A DNA stretch of 64,000 nt from Bathymodiolus brooksi. Its lineage: Eukaryota > Mollusca > Bivalvia > Mytilida > Modiolidae. Shown here one piece after another: positions 1-12,350 of the stretch (the stretch's first letter is position 1; every line of letters starts with the position of its first letter). The position numbers and the translations under genes are program-made. Below the pieces are notes generated by a model. The model saw only the letters and a list, made by a program, of their open reading frames with translations. It made no database searches and was not told where the DNA came from. Location of the stretch: contig OY804589.1 in the NCBI GenBank assembly GCA_963680875.1, forward strand, positions 25,160,353-25,224,352. Reading direction: 5' to 3'.

Positions 1-445
1 TACAACGGTTAATTCCGTCACAAATACCTGATCGATTCAGCAAACTCCTATGTTCCACGGCTGTACCATAACAAATAAACAAAACGTTGAGCCTTGAAAA
101 CTTTCGACGTCATGGGGCCACACCAAGGTTTTATTTACATGTAGTTAACATTTAAATTATTGAAACTGTTTCGCAAACCCGTTGTTTTGTTATGTGATAT
201 ATTAATGTTATATTTATAAAGTTTATAAAATTTACTACATATGAAACTATTGATTTAGAAATTTAGTAGAGTATTTTCCTTCATGAGACACCCTATACAT
301 GAAATATGACGTGACACATATTTTGACGTCATTGAAGAATGACGTCAAAGGTACGGAAACGAACATCTAGAGATACGAAAAATGAAAATAAAAGAGGCAA
401 ATTTATTTTATACAGTTGGATGTTGTATTCAAAAAAAGGTTAAAT
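1..445. other. AT-rich left flank, no gene seen
   Basis: I see no open reading frame of useful length and no recognisable RNA gene. The stretch is AT-rich intergenic DNA. Its only notable content is the group of CRE-like sites listed separately, plus one more CGACGTCA at about 107-114. Confidence 0.5.
307..347. promoter_or_regulatory. Cluster of three CRE-like (CREB/ATF) sites
   Basis: Two perfect palindromic cAMP-response elements, TGACGTCA, lie at 324-331 and 340-347. A one-mismatch version, TGACGTGA, lies at 307-314. Start-to-start spacing is 17 and 16 bp. TGACGTCA is the established consensus for CREB/ATF bZIP factors. No gene start is identifiable nearby, so a regulatory role is inferred from motif clustering alone. 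Confidence 0.35.
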
Positions 446-606
446 CCGTAATATATCTGTTATTCAGCTATCAGACAGGGTATATAATGTGACATTCCCG
501 GCTTAGGATGTATATTCCCTTCGGCTGCGCCTCAGGGAATATAGATCCTAAGCCGGGAATGTCACATTATATACCCTGTCTGATAGCTGAATAACATATA
601 ATACGG
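446..606. repeat. Large near-perfect palindrome (foldback/MITE-like)
   Basis: Bases 458-520 and 534-596 are reverse complements over 63 bp with one mismatch, around a 13-base GC-richer loop (521-533). Weaker complementarity continues outward to a CCGTA/TACGG pair near 446 and 606. The arms include CCCGGCTTAGGAT and its complement. No coding sequence lies inside and I see no obvious target-site duplication. A foldback or miniature inverted-repeat element is the natural reading. Transcribed, it would form a long hairpin. Confidence 0.8.
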
Positions 607-1164
607 ACATTGCGTTTGACACCAGTATATGTAAATAAATACTTTGAAAGTATGCCAAAATAATTAAACGAAAATCTTAGTAAGCGCAAGCGTAAATAAT
701 TTATTGAATCAACATTCTTTTTCATAGCTCCAGTGCTATTTCAGCTACATAATTGTTTTGTATGGATTCACGTATTTGTACATAAATGAACGTTTAGATC
801 CTTTAATTAATATACAATACATTACATTTGTATATACACTGTTATTATGATGTCAAAGATACCTTGAATAAAATCTAAAATTGGACACAAATGACGATGT
901 ACGGAGTACTCTTTATCCGGTTCACGTCAAGTTAAGAGTAATTATCAATATCTATTGTCTTAATCCCGAGATATTTGACGATAACAATGACAAATCAAAC
1001 AATTACGGAAAAATTTCATGACATTTTGATCAACAGCAAATTATAATGGCTCAAAATGACGGTAAATTTGTTTACATTTCAGATCATAACCGCAGCCATT
1101 GTTTGTAAAATGCAGCTGTATAGGATATAAAGTAAACAAGTGTAGGTGTTGGTTGGCTATATAA
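607..1164. other. AT-rich intergenic stretch
   Basis: No ORF, RNA gene or repeat is recognised. A TATA-like CTATATAAAT sits just before the short ORF that begins at 1165, but there is no further promoter evidence. Confidence 0.4.
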
Positions 1165-1446
1165 ATGTTTGGTTGTTGCTTAGCGTCCATGGACAACATA
1201 TTTCATGGATATTTAGAGCAAGAACAAGTTAAAAAATATCATAAAATTATGCAGCAATTAGGAAGATATGCTACAACGTCTGACTGCCAGTGGAAACTCA
1301 GTGAGAGCTTGGTAAGGACGAAAAATTTGGTTTTTTGTAGTAGCTACAATGCATCCACTCTTTGTGCGACGTCTACAATAGAAGAGCGTGGTACTTTCCA
1401 CACAAATTACCAGCGATGGTCTGCTGTCAGGTTTTCCGTGTTATAA
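1165..1446 (+). CDS. Doubtful short ORF, possibly a first exon
   Basis: This is a 93-codon open frame ending ten bases before the minisatellite. I do not recognise the product. The first 50 or so residues are polar and helix-prone (LEQEQVKKYHKIMQQL). The remainder is Ser/Thr/Cys-rich without clear character. A good splice-donor match, TTG|GTAAGG, occurs inside the frame near 1310, so the coding part could be a first exon of about 50 codons whose downstream exons lie elsewhere. A TATA-like CTATATAAAT immediately precedes the ATG. No signal peptide, membrane segment or known motif is visible. A chance ORF is at least as likely. Confidence 0.2.
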   Translation: MFGCCLASMDNIFHGYLEQEQVKKYHKIMQQLGRYATTSDCQWKLSESLVRTKNLVFCSSYNASTLCATSTIEERGTFHTNYQRWSAVRFSVL

Positions 1447-2250
1447 ACTGACAACCCCGATTGAGAGGGTTCTCATATCCGCCAACTGAGTACAATTGAG
1501 AAGGTTCTCATATCCGCCAACTGAGTACAATTGAGAAGGTTCTCATATCCGCCAACAGAGTACGATTGAGAAGGTTCTCATATCCGCCAACTGAGTACGA
1601 TTGAGAGGGTTCTCATATCCGCCAACTGAGTACAATTGAGAGGGTTCTCATATCCCCCAACTGAGTACAATTGAGAAGGTTCTCATATCCGCTGACTGGG
1701 TACAATTGAGAAGGTTCTCATATCCGCCAACTGAGTACGATTGAGAGGGTTCTCATATCCGCCAGCTGAGTACGATTGAGAGGGTTCTCATATCCGCCAA
1801 CTGAGTACGATTAGGAAGGTTCTCATATCCGCCAACTGAGTACGATTGAGAGGGTTCTCATATCCGCCAACTGAGTACAATTGAGAAGGTTCTCATATCC
1901 GCCAACTGAGTACAATTGAGAAGGTTCTCATTTCCGCCAACTGAGTACAATTGAGAAGGTTCTCATATCCGCCAACTGAGTACGATTGAGAGGGTTCTCA
2001 TATCCGCCAACTGAGTACAATTGAGAGGGTTCTCATATCCCCCAACTGAGTACAATTGAGAAGGTTCTCATATACGCTGACTGAGTACAATTGAGAAGGT
2101 TCTCATATCCGCCAACTGAGTACGATTGAGAGGGTTCTCATATCCGCCAACTGAGTACGATTGAGAGGGTTCTCATATCCGCCAACTGAGTACAATTGAG
2201 AGGGTTCTCATATCCGTCAACTGAGTACGATTGAGAGGGTTCTCATATCA

Positions 2251-3720
2251 ACCAACTGATTACGATTGAGAGGGTTCTCATATCCGCCAACTGAGTACGA
2301 TTGAGAAGGTTCTCATATCCGCCAACTGAGCACGATTGAGAGGGTTTTCATATCCGCCAACTGAGTACAATTGAGAGGGTTTTCATATCCGCCAACTGAG
2401 TACGATTGAGAGGGTTCTCATATCCGCCAACTGAGTATAATTGAGAGGGTTTTCATATCCGCCAACTGAGTACGATTGAGAGGGTTCTCATATCCGCCAA
2501 CTGAGTACGATTGAGGAGGTTCTCGTATCCGCCAACTGAGTATGATTGAGAAGGTTCTCATATCCGCCAACTGAGTACGATTGAGAGGGTTCTCATATCC
2601 GCCAACTGAGTACAATTGAGAGGGTTCTCATATCCGTCAACTGAGTACGATTGAGAGGGTTCTCATATCCGCCAACTGAGTACAATTGAGAGGGTTCTCA
2701 TATACGCCAACTGAGTACGATTGAGAGGGTTCTCATATCCGCCAACTGAGTACGATTGAGGAGGTTCTTGTATCCGCCAACTGAGTATGATTGAGAAGGT
2801 TCTCATATCCGCCAACTGAGTACGATTGAGAGGGTTCTCATATCCGCCAACTGAGTACGATTGAGAGGGTTCTCATATCCGCCAACTGAGTACGATTGAG
2901 AGGGTTCTCATATCCGCCAACTGAGTACGATTGAGAGGGTTCTCATATCCGCCAACTGAGTACGATTGAGACGGTTCTCATATCAACCAACTGATTACGA
3001 TTGAGAGGGTTCTCATATCCGCCAACTGAGTACGATTGAGAAGGTTCTCATATCCGCCAACTGAGCACGATTGAGAGGGTTTTCATATCCGCCAACTGAG
3101 TACAATTGAGAGGGTTCTCATATCCGCCAACTGAGTACGATTGAGAGGGTTCTCATATCCGCCAACTGAGTACAATTGAGAGGGTTCTCATATCCGCCAA
3201 CTGAGTACGATTGAGAGGGTTCTCATATCCGCCAACTGAGTACGATTGAGGAGGTTCTCGTATCCGCCAACTGAGTATGATTGAGAAGGTTCTCATATCC
3301 GCCAACTGAGTACGATTGAGAGGGTTCTCATATCCGCCAACTGAGTACAATTGAGAGGGTTCTCATATCCGTCAACTGAGTACGATTGAGAGGGTTCTCA
3401 TATCCGCCAACTGAGTACAATTGAGAGGGTTCTCATATACGCCAACTGAGTACGATTGAGAGGGTTCTCATATCCGCCAACTGAGTACGATTGAGGAGGT
3501 TCTTGTATCCGCCAACTGAGTATGATTGAGAAGGATCTCATATCCGCCAACTGAGTACGATTGAGAGGGTTCTCATATCCGCCAACTGAGTACGATTGAG
3601 AGGGTTCTCATATCCGCCAACTGAGTACGATTGAGAGGGTTCTCATATCCGCCAACTGAGTACGATTGAGAGGGTTCTCATATCCGCCAACTGAGTACGA
3701 TTGAGACGGTTCTCATATCC
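2251..3720. repeat. 735-bp (21-unit) tandem duplication inside the array
   Basis: Rare variant units recur exactly 735 bp apart. ATCAACCAACTGAT occurs just before 2260 and again just before 2995. The CTCGTATCC variant recurs near 2521 and 3256, and CTTGTATCC near 2766 and 3501. This indicates a block of 21 units copied in tandem. Ends are approximate. Confidence 0.75.
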
Positions 3721-6700
3721 ACCAACTGAGTACGATTGAGAAGGTTCTCATATCCGCCAACTGAGTACGATTGAGAGTATTCTCATATCCGCCAACTGAG
3801 TACAATTGAGAGGGTTCTCATATCCATCAACTGAGTACGATTGAGAGGGTTCTCATATCCGCCAACTGAGTACGATTGAGAGGGTTCTCATATCAACCAA
3901 CTGAGTACGATTGAGAGGGTTCTCATATCCGCCAACTGAGTACGATTGAGAAGGTTCTCATATCTGCCAACTGAGTACGATTGAGAGGGTTCTCATATCC
4001 GCAAACTGAGTACAATTGAGAGGGTTCTCATATCCGCCAACTGAGTAATATTGAGAGGGTTCTCATATCCGCTAACTGAGTACAATTGAGAGGATACTCA
4101 TATCCGCCAACTGAGTACGATTGAGAGGGTTCTCATATCCGCCAACTGAGTACGATTGAGAGGGTTCTCATATCCGAAAACTGAGTACGATTGAGAGGGT
4201 TCTCATATCCGCCAACTGAGTACGATTGAGAAGGTTCTCATATCCGCCAACTGAGTACGATTGAGAGGGTTCTCATATTCGCCAACTGAGTACAATTGAG
4301 AGGGTTCTCATATCTGCCAACTGAGTACAATTGAGAAGGTTCTCATATCCGCTAACTGAGTACAATTGAGAAGGTTCTCATATCCGCCAACTGAGTACGA
4401 TTGAGAGGGTTCTCATATCCGCCAACTGAGTACGATTGAGAGGGTTCTCATATCTGCCAACTGAGTACGATTGAGAGGGTTCTCATATCCGCCAACTGAG
4501 TACGATTGAGAGGGTTCCCATATCCGCCAACTGAGTACGATTGAGAGGGTTCTCATATCCGCCAACTGAGTACGTTTGAGAGGGTTCTCATATCCGCCAA
4601 CTGAGTACGATTGAGAGGGTTCTCATATCCGCCAACTGAGTACGATTGAGAAGGTTCTCATATCCGCCAACTGAGTACGATTGAGAGGGTTCTCATATTC
4701 GCCAACTGAGTACAATTGAGAGGGTTCTCATATCTGCCAACTGAGTACAATTGAGAAGGTTCTCATATCCGCTAACTGAGTACAATTGAGAAGGTTTTCA
4801 TATCCGCCAACTGAGTACGATTGAGAGGGTTCTCATATCCGCCAACTGAGTACGATTGAGAGGGTTCTCATATCTGCCAACTGAGTACGATTGAGAGGGT
4901 TCTCATATCCGCCAACTGAGTACGATTGAGAGGGTTCCCATATCCGCCAACTGAGTACGATTGAGAGGGTTCTCATATCCGCCAACTGAGTACGATTGAG
5001 AGGGTCCTCATATCTGCCAACTGAGTACGATTGAGAGGGTTCTCATATCCGCCAACTGAGTACAATTGAGAAGGTTCTCATATCCGCTAACTGAGTACAA
5101 TTGAGAAGGTTCTCATATCCGCCAACTGAGTACGATTTAGAAGGTTCTCATATCCGCCAACTGAGTACGATTGAGAGGGTTCTCATATCTGCCAACTGAG
5201 TACGATTGAGAGGGTTCTCATATCCGCCAACTGAGTACAATTGAGAAGGTTCTCATATCCGCTAACTGAGTACAATTGAGAAGGTTCTCATATCCGCCAA
5301 CTGAGTACGATTTAGAAGGTTCTCATATCCGCCAACAGAGTACGATTGAGAGGGTTCTCATATCCGCCAACTGAGTACGATTGAGAAGGTTCTCATATCC
5401 GCCAACTGAGTACGATTGAGAGGGTTCTCATATCAGCCAACTGAGTACAATTGAGAGGGTTCTCATATCCGTCAACTGAGTACGATTGAGAGGGTTCTCA
5501 TATCCGCCAACTGAGTACGATTGAGAGGGTTCTCATATCAACCAACTGAGTACGATTGAGAGGGTTCTCATATCCGCCAACTGAGTACGATTGAGAAGGT
5601 TCTCATATCCGCCAACTGAGTACGATTGAGAGGGTTTTCATATCCGCCAACTGAGAACAATTGAGAGGGTTCTCATATCCGCCAACTGAGTACGATTGAG
5701 AGGGTTCTCATATCCGCCAACTGAGTACATTTGAGAGGGTTCTCATATCCGCCAACTGAGACCGATTGAGAGGGTTCTCATATCCGCCAACTGAGTACGA
5801 TTGAGAAGGTCCTCGTATCCGCCAACTGAGTATGATTGAGAAGGTTCTCATATCCGCCAACTGAGTACGATTGAGAGGGTTCTCATATCCGCCAACTGAG
5901 TACGATTGAGAGGGTTCTCATATCCGCCAACTGAGTACGATTGAGAAGGTTCTCATATCCGCCAACTGAGTACGATTGAGAGGGTTCTCATATTCGCCAA
6001 CTGAGTACAATTGAGAGGGTTCTCATATCTGCCAACTGAGTACAATTGAGAAGGTTCTCATATCCGCTAAATGAGTACAATTGAGAAGGTTCTCATATCC
6101 GCCAACTGAGTACGATTGAGAGGGTTCTCATATCCGCCAACTTAGTACGATTGAGAGGGTTCTGATATCTGCCAACTGAGTACGATTGAGAGGGTTCTCA
6201 TATCCGCCAACTGAGTACGATTGAGAGGGTTCCCATATCCGCCAACTGAGTACGATTGAGAGGGTTCTCATATCCGCCAACTGAGTACGATTGAGAGGGT
6301 TCTCATATTTGCCAACTGAGTACGATTGAGAGGGTTCTCATATCCGCCAACTGAGTACAATTGAGAAGGTTCTCATATCCGCTAACTGAGTATGATTGAG
6401 GAGGTTCTTGTATCCGCCAACTGAGTATGATTGAGAAGGTTCTCATATCCGCCAACTGAGTACGATTGAGAGGGTTCTCATATCCGCCAACTGAGTACGA
6501 TTGAGAGGGTTCTCATATCCGCCAACTGAGTACGATTGAGAGGGTTCTCATATCCGCCAACTGAGTACGATTGAGAGGGTTCTCATATCCGCCAACTGAG
6601 TACGATTGAGACGGTTCTCATATCAACCAACTGATTACGATTGAGAGGGTTCTCATATCCGCCAACTGAGTACGATTGAGAAGGTTCTCATATCCGCCAA

Positions 6701-9700
6701 CTGAGCACGATTGAGAGGGTTTTCATATCCGCCAACTGAGTACAATTGAGAGGGTTCTCATATCCGCCAACTGAGTACGATTGAGAGGGTTCTCATATCC
6801 GCCAACTGAGTACAATTGAGAGGGTTCTCATATCCGCCAACTGAGTACGATTGAGAGGGTTCTCATATCCGCCAACTGAGTACGATTGAGGAGGTTCTCG
6901 TATCCGCCAACTGAGTATGATTGAGAAGGTTCTCATATCCGCCAACTGAGTACGATTGAGAGGGTTCTCATATCCGCCAACTGAGTACAATTGAGAGGGT
7001 TCTCATATCCGTCAACTGAGTACGATTGAGAGGGTTCTCATATCCGCCAACTGAGTACAATTGAGAGGGTTCTCATATACGCCAACTGAGTACGATTGAG
7101 AGGGTTCTCATATCCGCCAACTGAGTACGATTGAGGAGGTTCTTGTATCCGCCAACTGAGTATGATTGAGAAGGATCTCATATCCGCCAACTGAGTACGA
7201 TTGAGAGGGTTCTCATATCCGCCAACTGAGTACGATTGAGAGGGTTCTCATATCCGCCAACTGAGTACGATTGAGAGGGTTCTCATATCCGCCAACTGAG
7301 TACGATTGAGAGGGTTCTCATATCCGCCAACTGAGTACGATTGAGACGGTTCTCATATCCACCAACTGAGTACGATTGAGAAGGTTCTCATATCCGCCAA
7401 CTGAGTACGATTGAGAGTATTCTCATATCCGCCAACTGAGTACAATTGAGAGGGTTCTCATATCCATCAACTGAGTACGATTGAGAGGGTTCTCATATCC
7501 GCCAACTGAGTACGATTGAGAGGGTTCTCATATCAACCAACTGAGTACGATTGAGAGGGTTCTCATATCCGCCAACTGAGTACGATTGAGAAGGTTCTCA
7601 TATCTGCCAACTGAGTACGATTGAGAGGGTTCTCATATCCGCAAACTGAGTACAATTGAGAGGGTTCTCATATCCGCCAACTGAGTAATATTGAGAGGGT
7701 TCTCATATCCGCTAACTGAGTACAATTGAGAGGATACTCATATCCGCCAACTGAGTACGATTGAGAGGGTTCTCATATCCGCCAACTGAGTACGATTGAG
7801 AGGGTTCTCATATCCGAAAACTGAGTACGATTGAGAGGGTTCTCATATCCGCCAACTGAGTACGATTGAGAAGGTTCTCATATCCGCCAACTGAGTACGA
7901 TTGAGAGGGTTCTCATATTCGCCAACTGAGTACAATTGAGAGGGTTCTCATATCTGCCAACTGAGTACAATTGAGAAGGTTCTCATATCCGCTAACTGAG
8001 TACAATTGAGAAGGTTCTCATATCCGCCAACTGAGTACGATTGAGAGGGTTCTCATATCCGCCAACTGAGTACGATTGAGAGGGTTCTCATATCTGCCAA
8101 CTGAGTACGATTGAGAGGGTTCTCATATCCGCCAACTGAGTACGATTGAGAGGGTTCCCATATCCGCCAACTGAGTACGATTGAGAGGGTTCTCATATCC
8201 GCCAACTGAGTACGTTTGAGAGGGTTCTCATATCCGCCAACTGAGTACGATTGAGAGGGTTCTCATATCCGCCAACTGAGTACGATTGAGAAGGTTCTCA
8301 TATCCGCCAACTGAGTACGATTGAGAGGGTTCTCATATTCGCCAACTGAGTACAATTGAGAGGGTTCTCATATCTGCCAACTGAGTACAATTGAGAAGGT
8401 TCTCATATCCGCTAACTGAGTACAATTGAGAAGGTTTTCATATCCGCCAACTGAGTACGATTGAGAGGGTTCTCATATCCGCCAACTGAGTACGATTGAG
8501 AGGGTTCTCATATCTGCCAACTGAGTACGATTGAGAGGGTTCTCATATCCGCCAACTGAGTACGATTGAGAGGGTTCCCATATCCGCCAACTGAGTACGA
8601 TTGAGAGGGTTCTCATATCCGCCAACTGAGTACGATTGAGAGGGTCCTCATATCTGCCAACTGAGTACGATTGAGAGGGTTCTCATATCCGCCAACTGAG
8701 TACAATTGAGAAGGTTCTCATATCCGCTAACTGAGTACAATTGAGAAGGTTCTCATATCCGCCAACTGAGTACGATTTAGAAGGTTCTCATATCCGCCAA
8801 CTGAGTACGATTGAGAGGGTTCTCATATCTGCCAACTGAGTACGATTGAGAGGGTTCTCATATCCGCCAACTGAGTACAATTGAGAAGGTTCTCATATCC
8901 GCTAACTGAGTACAATTGAGAAGGTTCTCATATCCGCCAACTGAGTACGATTTAGAAGGTTCTCATATCCGCCAACAGAGTACGATTGAGAGGGTTCTCA
9001 TATCCGCCAACTGAGTACGATTGAGAAGGTTCTCATATCCGCCAACTGAGTACGATTGAGAGGGTTCTCATATCAGCCAACTGAGTACAATTGAGAGGGT
9101 TCTCATATCCGTCAACTGAGTACGATTGAGAGGGTTCTCATATCCGCCAACTGAGTACGATTGAGAGGGTTCTCATATCAACCAACTGAGTACGATTGAG
9201 AGGGTTCTCATATCCGCCAACTGAGTACGATTGAGAAGGTTCTCATATCCGCCAACTGAGTACGATTGAGAGGGTTTTCATATCCGCCAACTGAGAACAA
9301 TTGAGAGGGTTCTCATATCCGCCAACTGAGTACGATTGAGAGGGTTCTCATATCCGCCAACTGAGTACATTTGAGAGGGTTCTCATATCCGCCAACTGAG
9401 ACCGATTGAGAGGGTTCTCATATCCGCCAACTGAGTACGATTGAGAAGGTCCTCGTATCCGCCAACTGAGTATGATTGAGAAGGTTCTCATATCCGCCAA
9501 CTGAGTACGATTGAGAGGGTTCTCATATCCGCCAACTGAGTACGATTGAGAGGGTTCTCATATCCGCCAACTGAGTACGATTGAGAAGGTTCTCATATCC
9601 GCCAACTGAGTACGATTGAGAGGGTTCTCATATTCGCCAACTGAGTACAATTGAGAGGGTTCTCATATCTGCCAACTGAGTACAATTGAGAAGGTTCTCA

Positions 9701-10035
9701 TATCCGCTAAATGAGTACAATTGAGAAGGTTCTCATATCCGCCAACTGAGTACGATTGAGAGGGTTCTCATATCCGCCAACTTAGTACGATTGAGAGGGT
9801 TCTGATATCTGCCAACTGAGTACGATTGAGAGGGTTCTCATATCCGCCAACTGAGTACGATTGAGAGGGTTCCCATATCCGCCAACTGAGTACGATTGAG
9901 AGGGTTCTCATATCCGCCAACTGAGTACGATTGAGAGGGTTCTCATATTTGCCAACTGAGTACGATTGAGAGGGTTCTCATATCCGCCAACTGAGTACAA
10001 TTGAGAAGGTTCTCATATCCGCTAACTGAGTACAA
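2756..10035. repeat. 3,640-bp (104-unit) tandem duplication inside the array
   Basis: The stretch from about 2756 to 6395 is repeated at about 6396 to 10035. Rare variants match at exactly +3,640 throughout: AAGGATCTCA near 3531/7171, GAGACGGTTC near 3704/7344, and CTGAGAACAA at 5651/9291. The flanking units differ at both ends, which fixes the breakpoints. The copies look almost identical by eye, implying a very recent duplication or an assembly effect. Confidence 0.85.
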
Positions 10036-12350
10036 TTGAGAAGGTTCTCATATCCGCCAACTGAGTACGATTTAGAAGGTTCTCATATCCGCCAACTGAG
10101 TACGATTGAGAGGGTTCTCATATCTGCCAACTGAGTACGATTGAGAGGGTTCTCATATCCGCCAACTGAGTACAATTGAGAAGGTTCTCATATCCGCTAA
10201 CTGAGTACAATTGAGAAGGTTCTCATATCCGCCAACTGAGTACGATTTAGAAGGTTCTCATATCCGCCAACAGAGTACGATTGAGAGGGTTCTCATATCC
10301 GCCAACTGAGTACGATTGAGAAGGTTCTCATATCCGCCAACTGAGTACGATTGAGAGGGTTCTCATATCAGCCAACTGAGTACAATTGATAGGGTTCTCA
10401 TATCCGTCAACTGAGTACGATTGAGAGGGTTCTCATATCCGCCAACTGAGTACGATTGAGAGGGTTCTCATATCAACCAACTGAGTACGATTGAGAGGGT
10501 TCTCATATCCGCCAACTGAGTACGATTGAGAAGGTTCTCATATCCGCCAACTGAGTACGATTGAGAGGGTTTTCATATCCGCCAACTGAGAACAATTGAG
10601 AGGGTTCTCATATCCGCCAACTGAGTACGATTGAGAGGGTTCTCATATCCGCCAACTGAGTACATTTGAGAGGGTTCTCATATCCGCCAACTGAGACCGA
10701 TTGAGAGGGTTCTCATATCCGCCAACTGAGTACGATTGAGAAGGTCCTCGTATCCGCCAACTGAGTATGATTGAGAAGGTTCTCATATCCGCCAACTGAG
10801 TACGATTGAGAGGGTTTTCATATCCGCCAACTGAGAACAATTGAGAGGGTTCTCATATCCGCCAACTGAGTACGATTGAGAGGGTTCTCATATCCGCCAA
10901 CTGAGTACATTTGAGAGGGTTCTCATATCCGCCAACTGAGACCGATTGAGAGGGTTCTCATATCCGCCAACTGAGTACGATTGAGAAGGTCCTCGTATCC
11001 GCCAACTGAGTATGATTGAGAAGGTTCTCATATCCGCCAACTGAGTACGATTGAGAGGGTTCTCATATCCGCCAACTGAGTACGATTGAGAGGGTTCTCA
11101 TATCCGCCAACTGAGTACGATTGAGAAGGTTCTCATATCCGCCAACTGAGTACGATTGAGAGGGTTCTCATATTCGCCAACTGAGTACAATTGAGAGGGT
11201 TCTCATATCTGCCAACTGAGTACAATTGAGAAGGTTCTCATATCCGCTAAATGAGTACAATTGAGAAGGTTCTCATATCCGCCAACTGAGTACGATTGAG
11301 AGGGTTCTCATATCCGCCAACTTAGTACGATTGAGAGGGTTCTGATATCTGCCAACTGAGTACGATTGAGAGGGTTCTCATATCCGCCAACTGAGTACGA
11401 TTGAGAGGGTTCCCATATCCGCCAACTGAGTACGATTGAGAGGGTTCTCATATCCGCCAACTGAGTACGATTGAGAGGGTTCTCATATTTGCCAACTGAG
11501 TACGATTGAGAGGGTTCTCATATCCGCCAACTGAGTACAATTGAGAAGGTTCTCATATCCGCTAACTGAGTACAATTGAGAAGGTTCTCATATCCGCCAA
11601 CTGAGTACGATTTAGAAGGTTCTCATATCCGCCAACTGAGTACGATTGAGAGGGTTCTCATATCTGCCAACTGAGTACGATTGAGAGGGTTCTCATATCC
11701 GCCAACTGAGTACAATTGAGAAGGTTCTCATATCCGCTAACTGAGTACAATTGAGAAGGTTCTCATATCCGCCAACTGAGTACGATTTAGAAGGTTCTCA
11801 TATCCGCCAACAGAGTACGATTGAGAGGGTTCTCATATCCGCCAACTGAGTACGATTGAGAAGGTTCTCATATCCGCCAACTGAGTACGATTGAGAGGGT
11901 TCTCATATCAGCCAACTGAGTACAATTGATAGGGTTCTCATATCCGTCAACTGAGTACGATTGAGAGGGTTCTCATATCCGCCAACTGAGTACGATTGAG
12001 AGGGTTCTCATATCAACCAACTGAGTACGATTGAGAGGGTTCTCATATCCGCCAACTGAGTACGATTGAGAAGGTTCTCATATCCGCCAACTGAGTACGA
12101 TTGAGAGGGTTTTCATATCCGCCAACTGAGAACAATTGAGAGGGTTCTCATATCCGCCAACTGAGTACGATTGAGAGGGTTCTCATATCCGCCAACTGAG
12201 TACATTTGAGAGGGTTCTCATATCCGCCAACTGAGACTGATTGAGAGGGTTCTCATATCCGCCAACTGAGTACGATTGAGAAGGTCCTCGTATCCGCCAA
12301 CTGAGTATGATTGAGAAGGTTCTCATATCCGCCAACTGAGTACGATTGAG
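9271..12350. repeat. 1,540-bp (44-unit) tandem duplication inside the array
   Basis: The private variant TACAATTGAT occurs at 10381 and 11921, and CTGAGAACAA at 9291, 10586, 10831 and 12126, giving a 1,540-bp offset. One visible difference is CTGAGACCGA at 10691 versus CTGAGACTGA at 12231. The breakpoints fall near 10810 and 12350, where a TTTTCA unit in one copy is replaced by TTCTCA. Confidence 0.8.
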
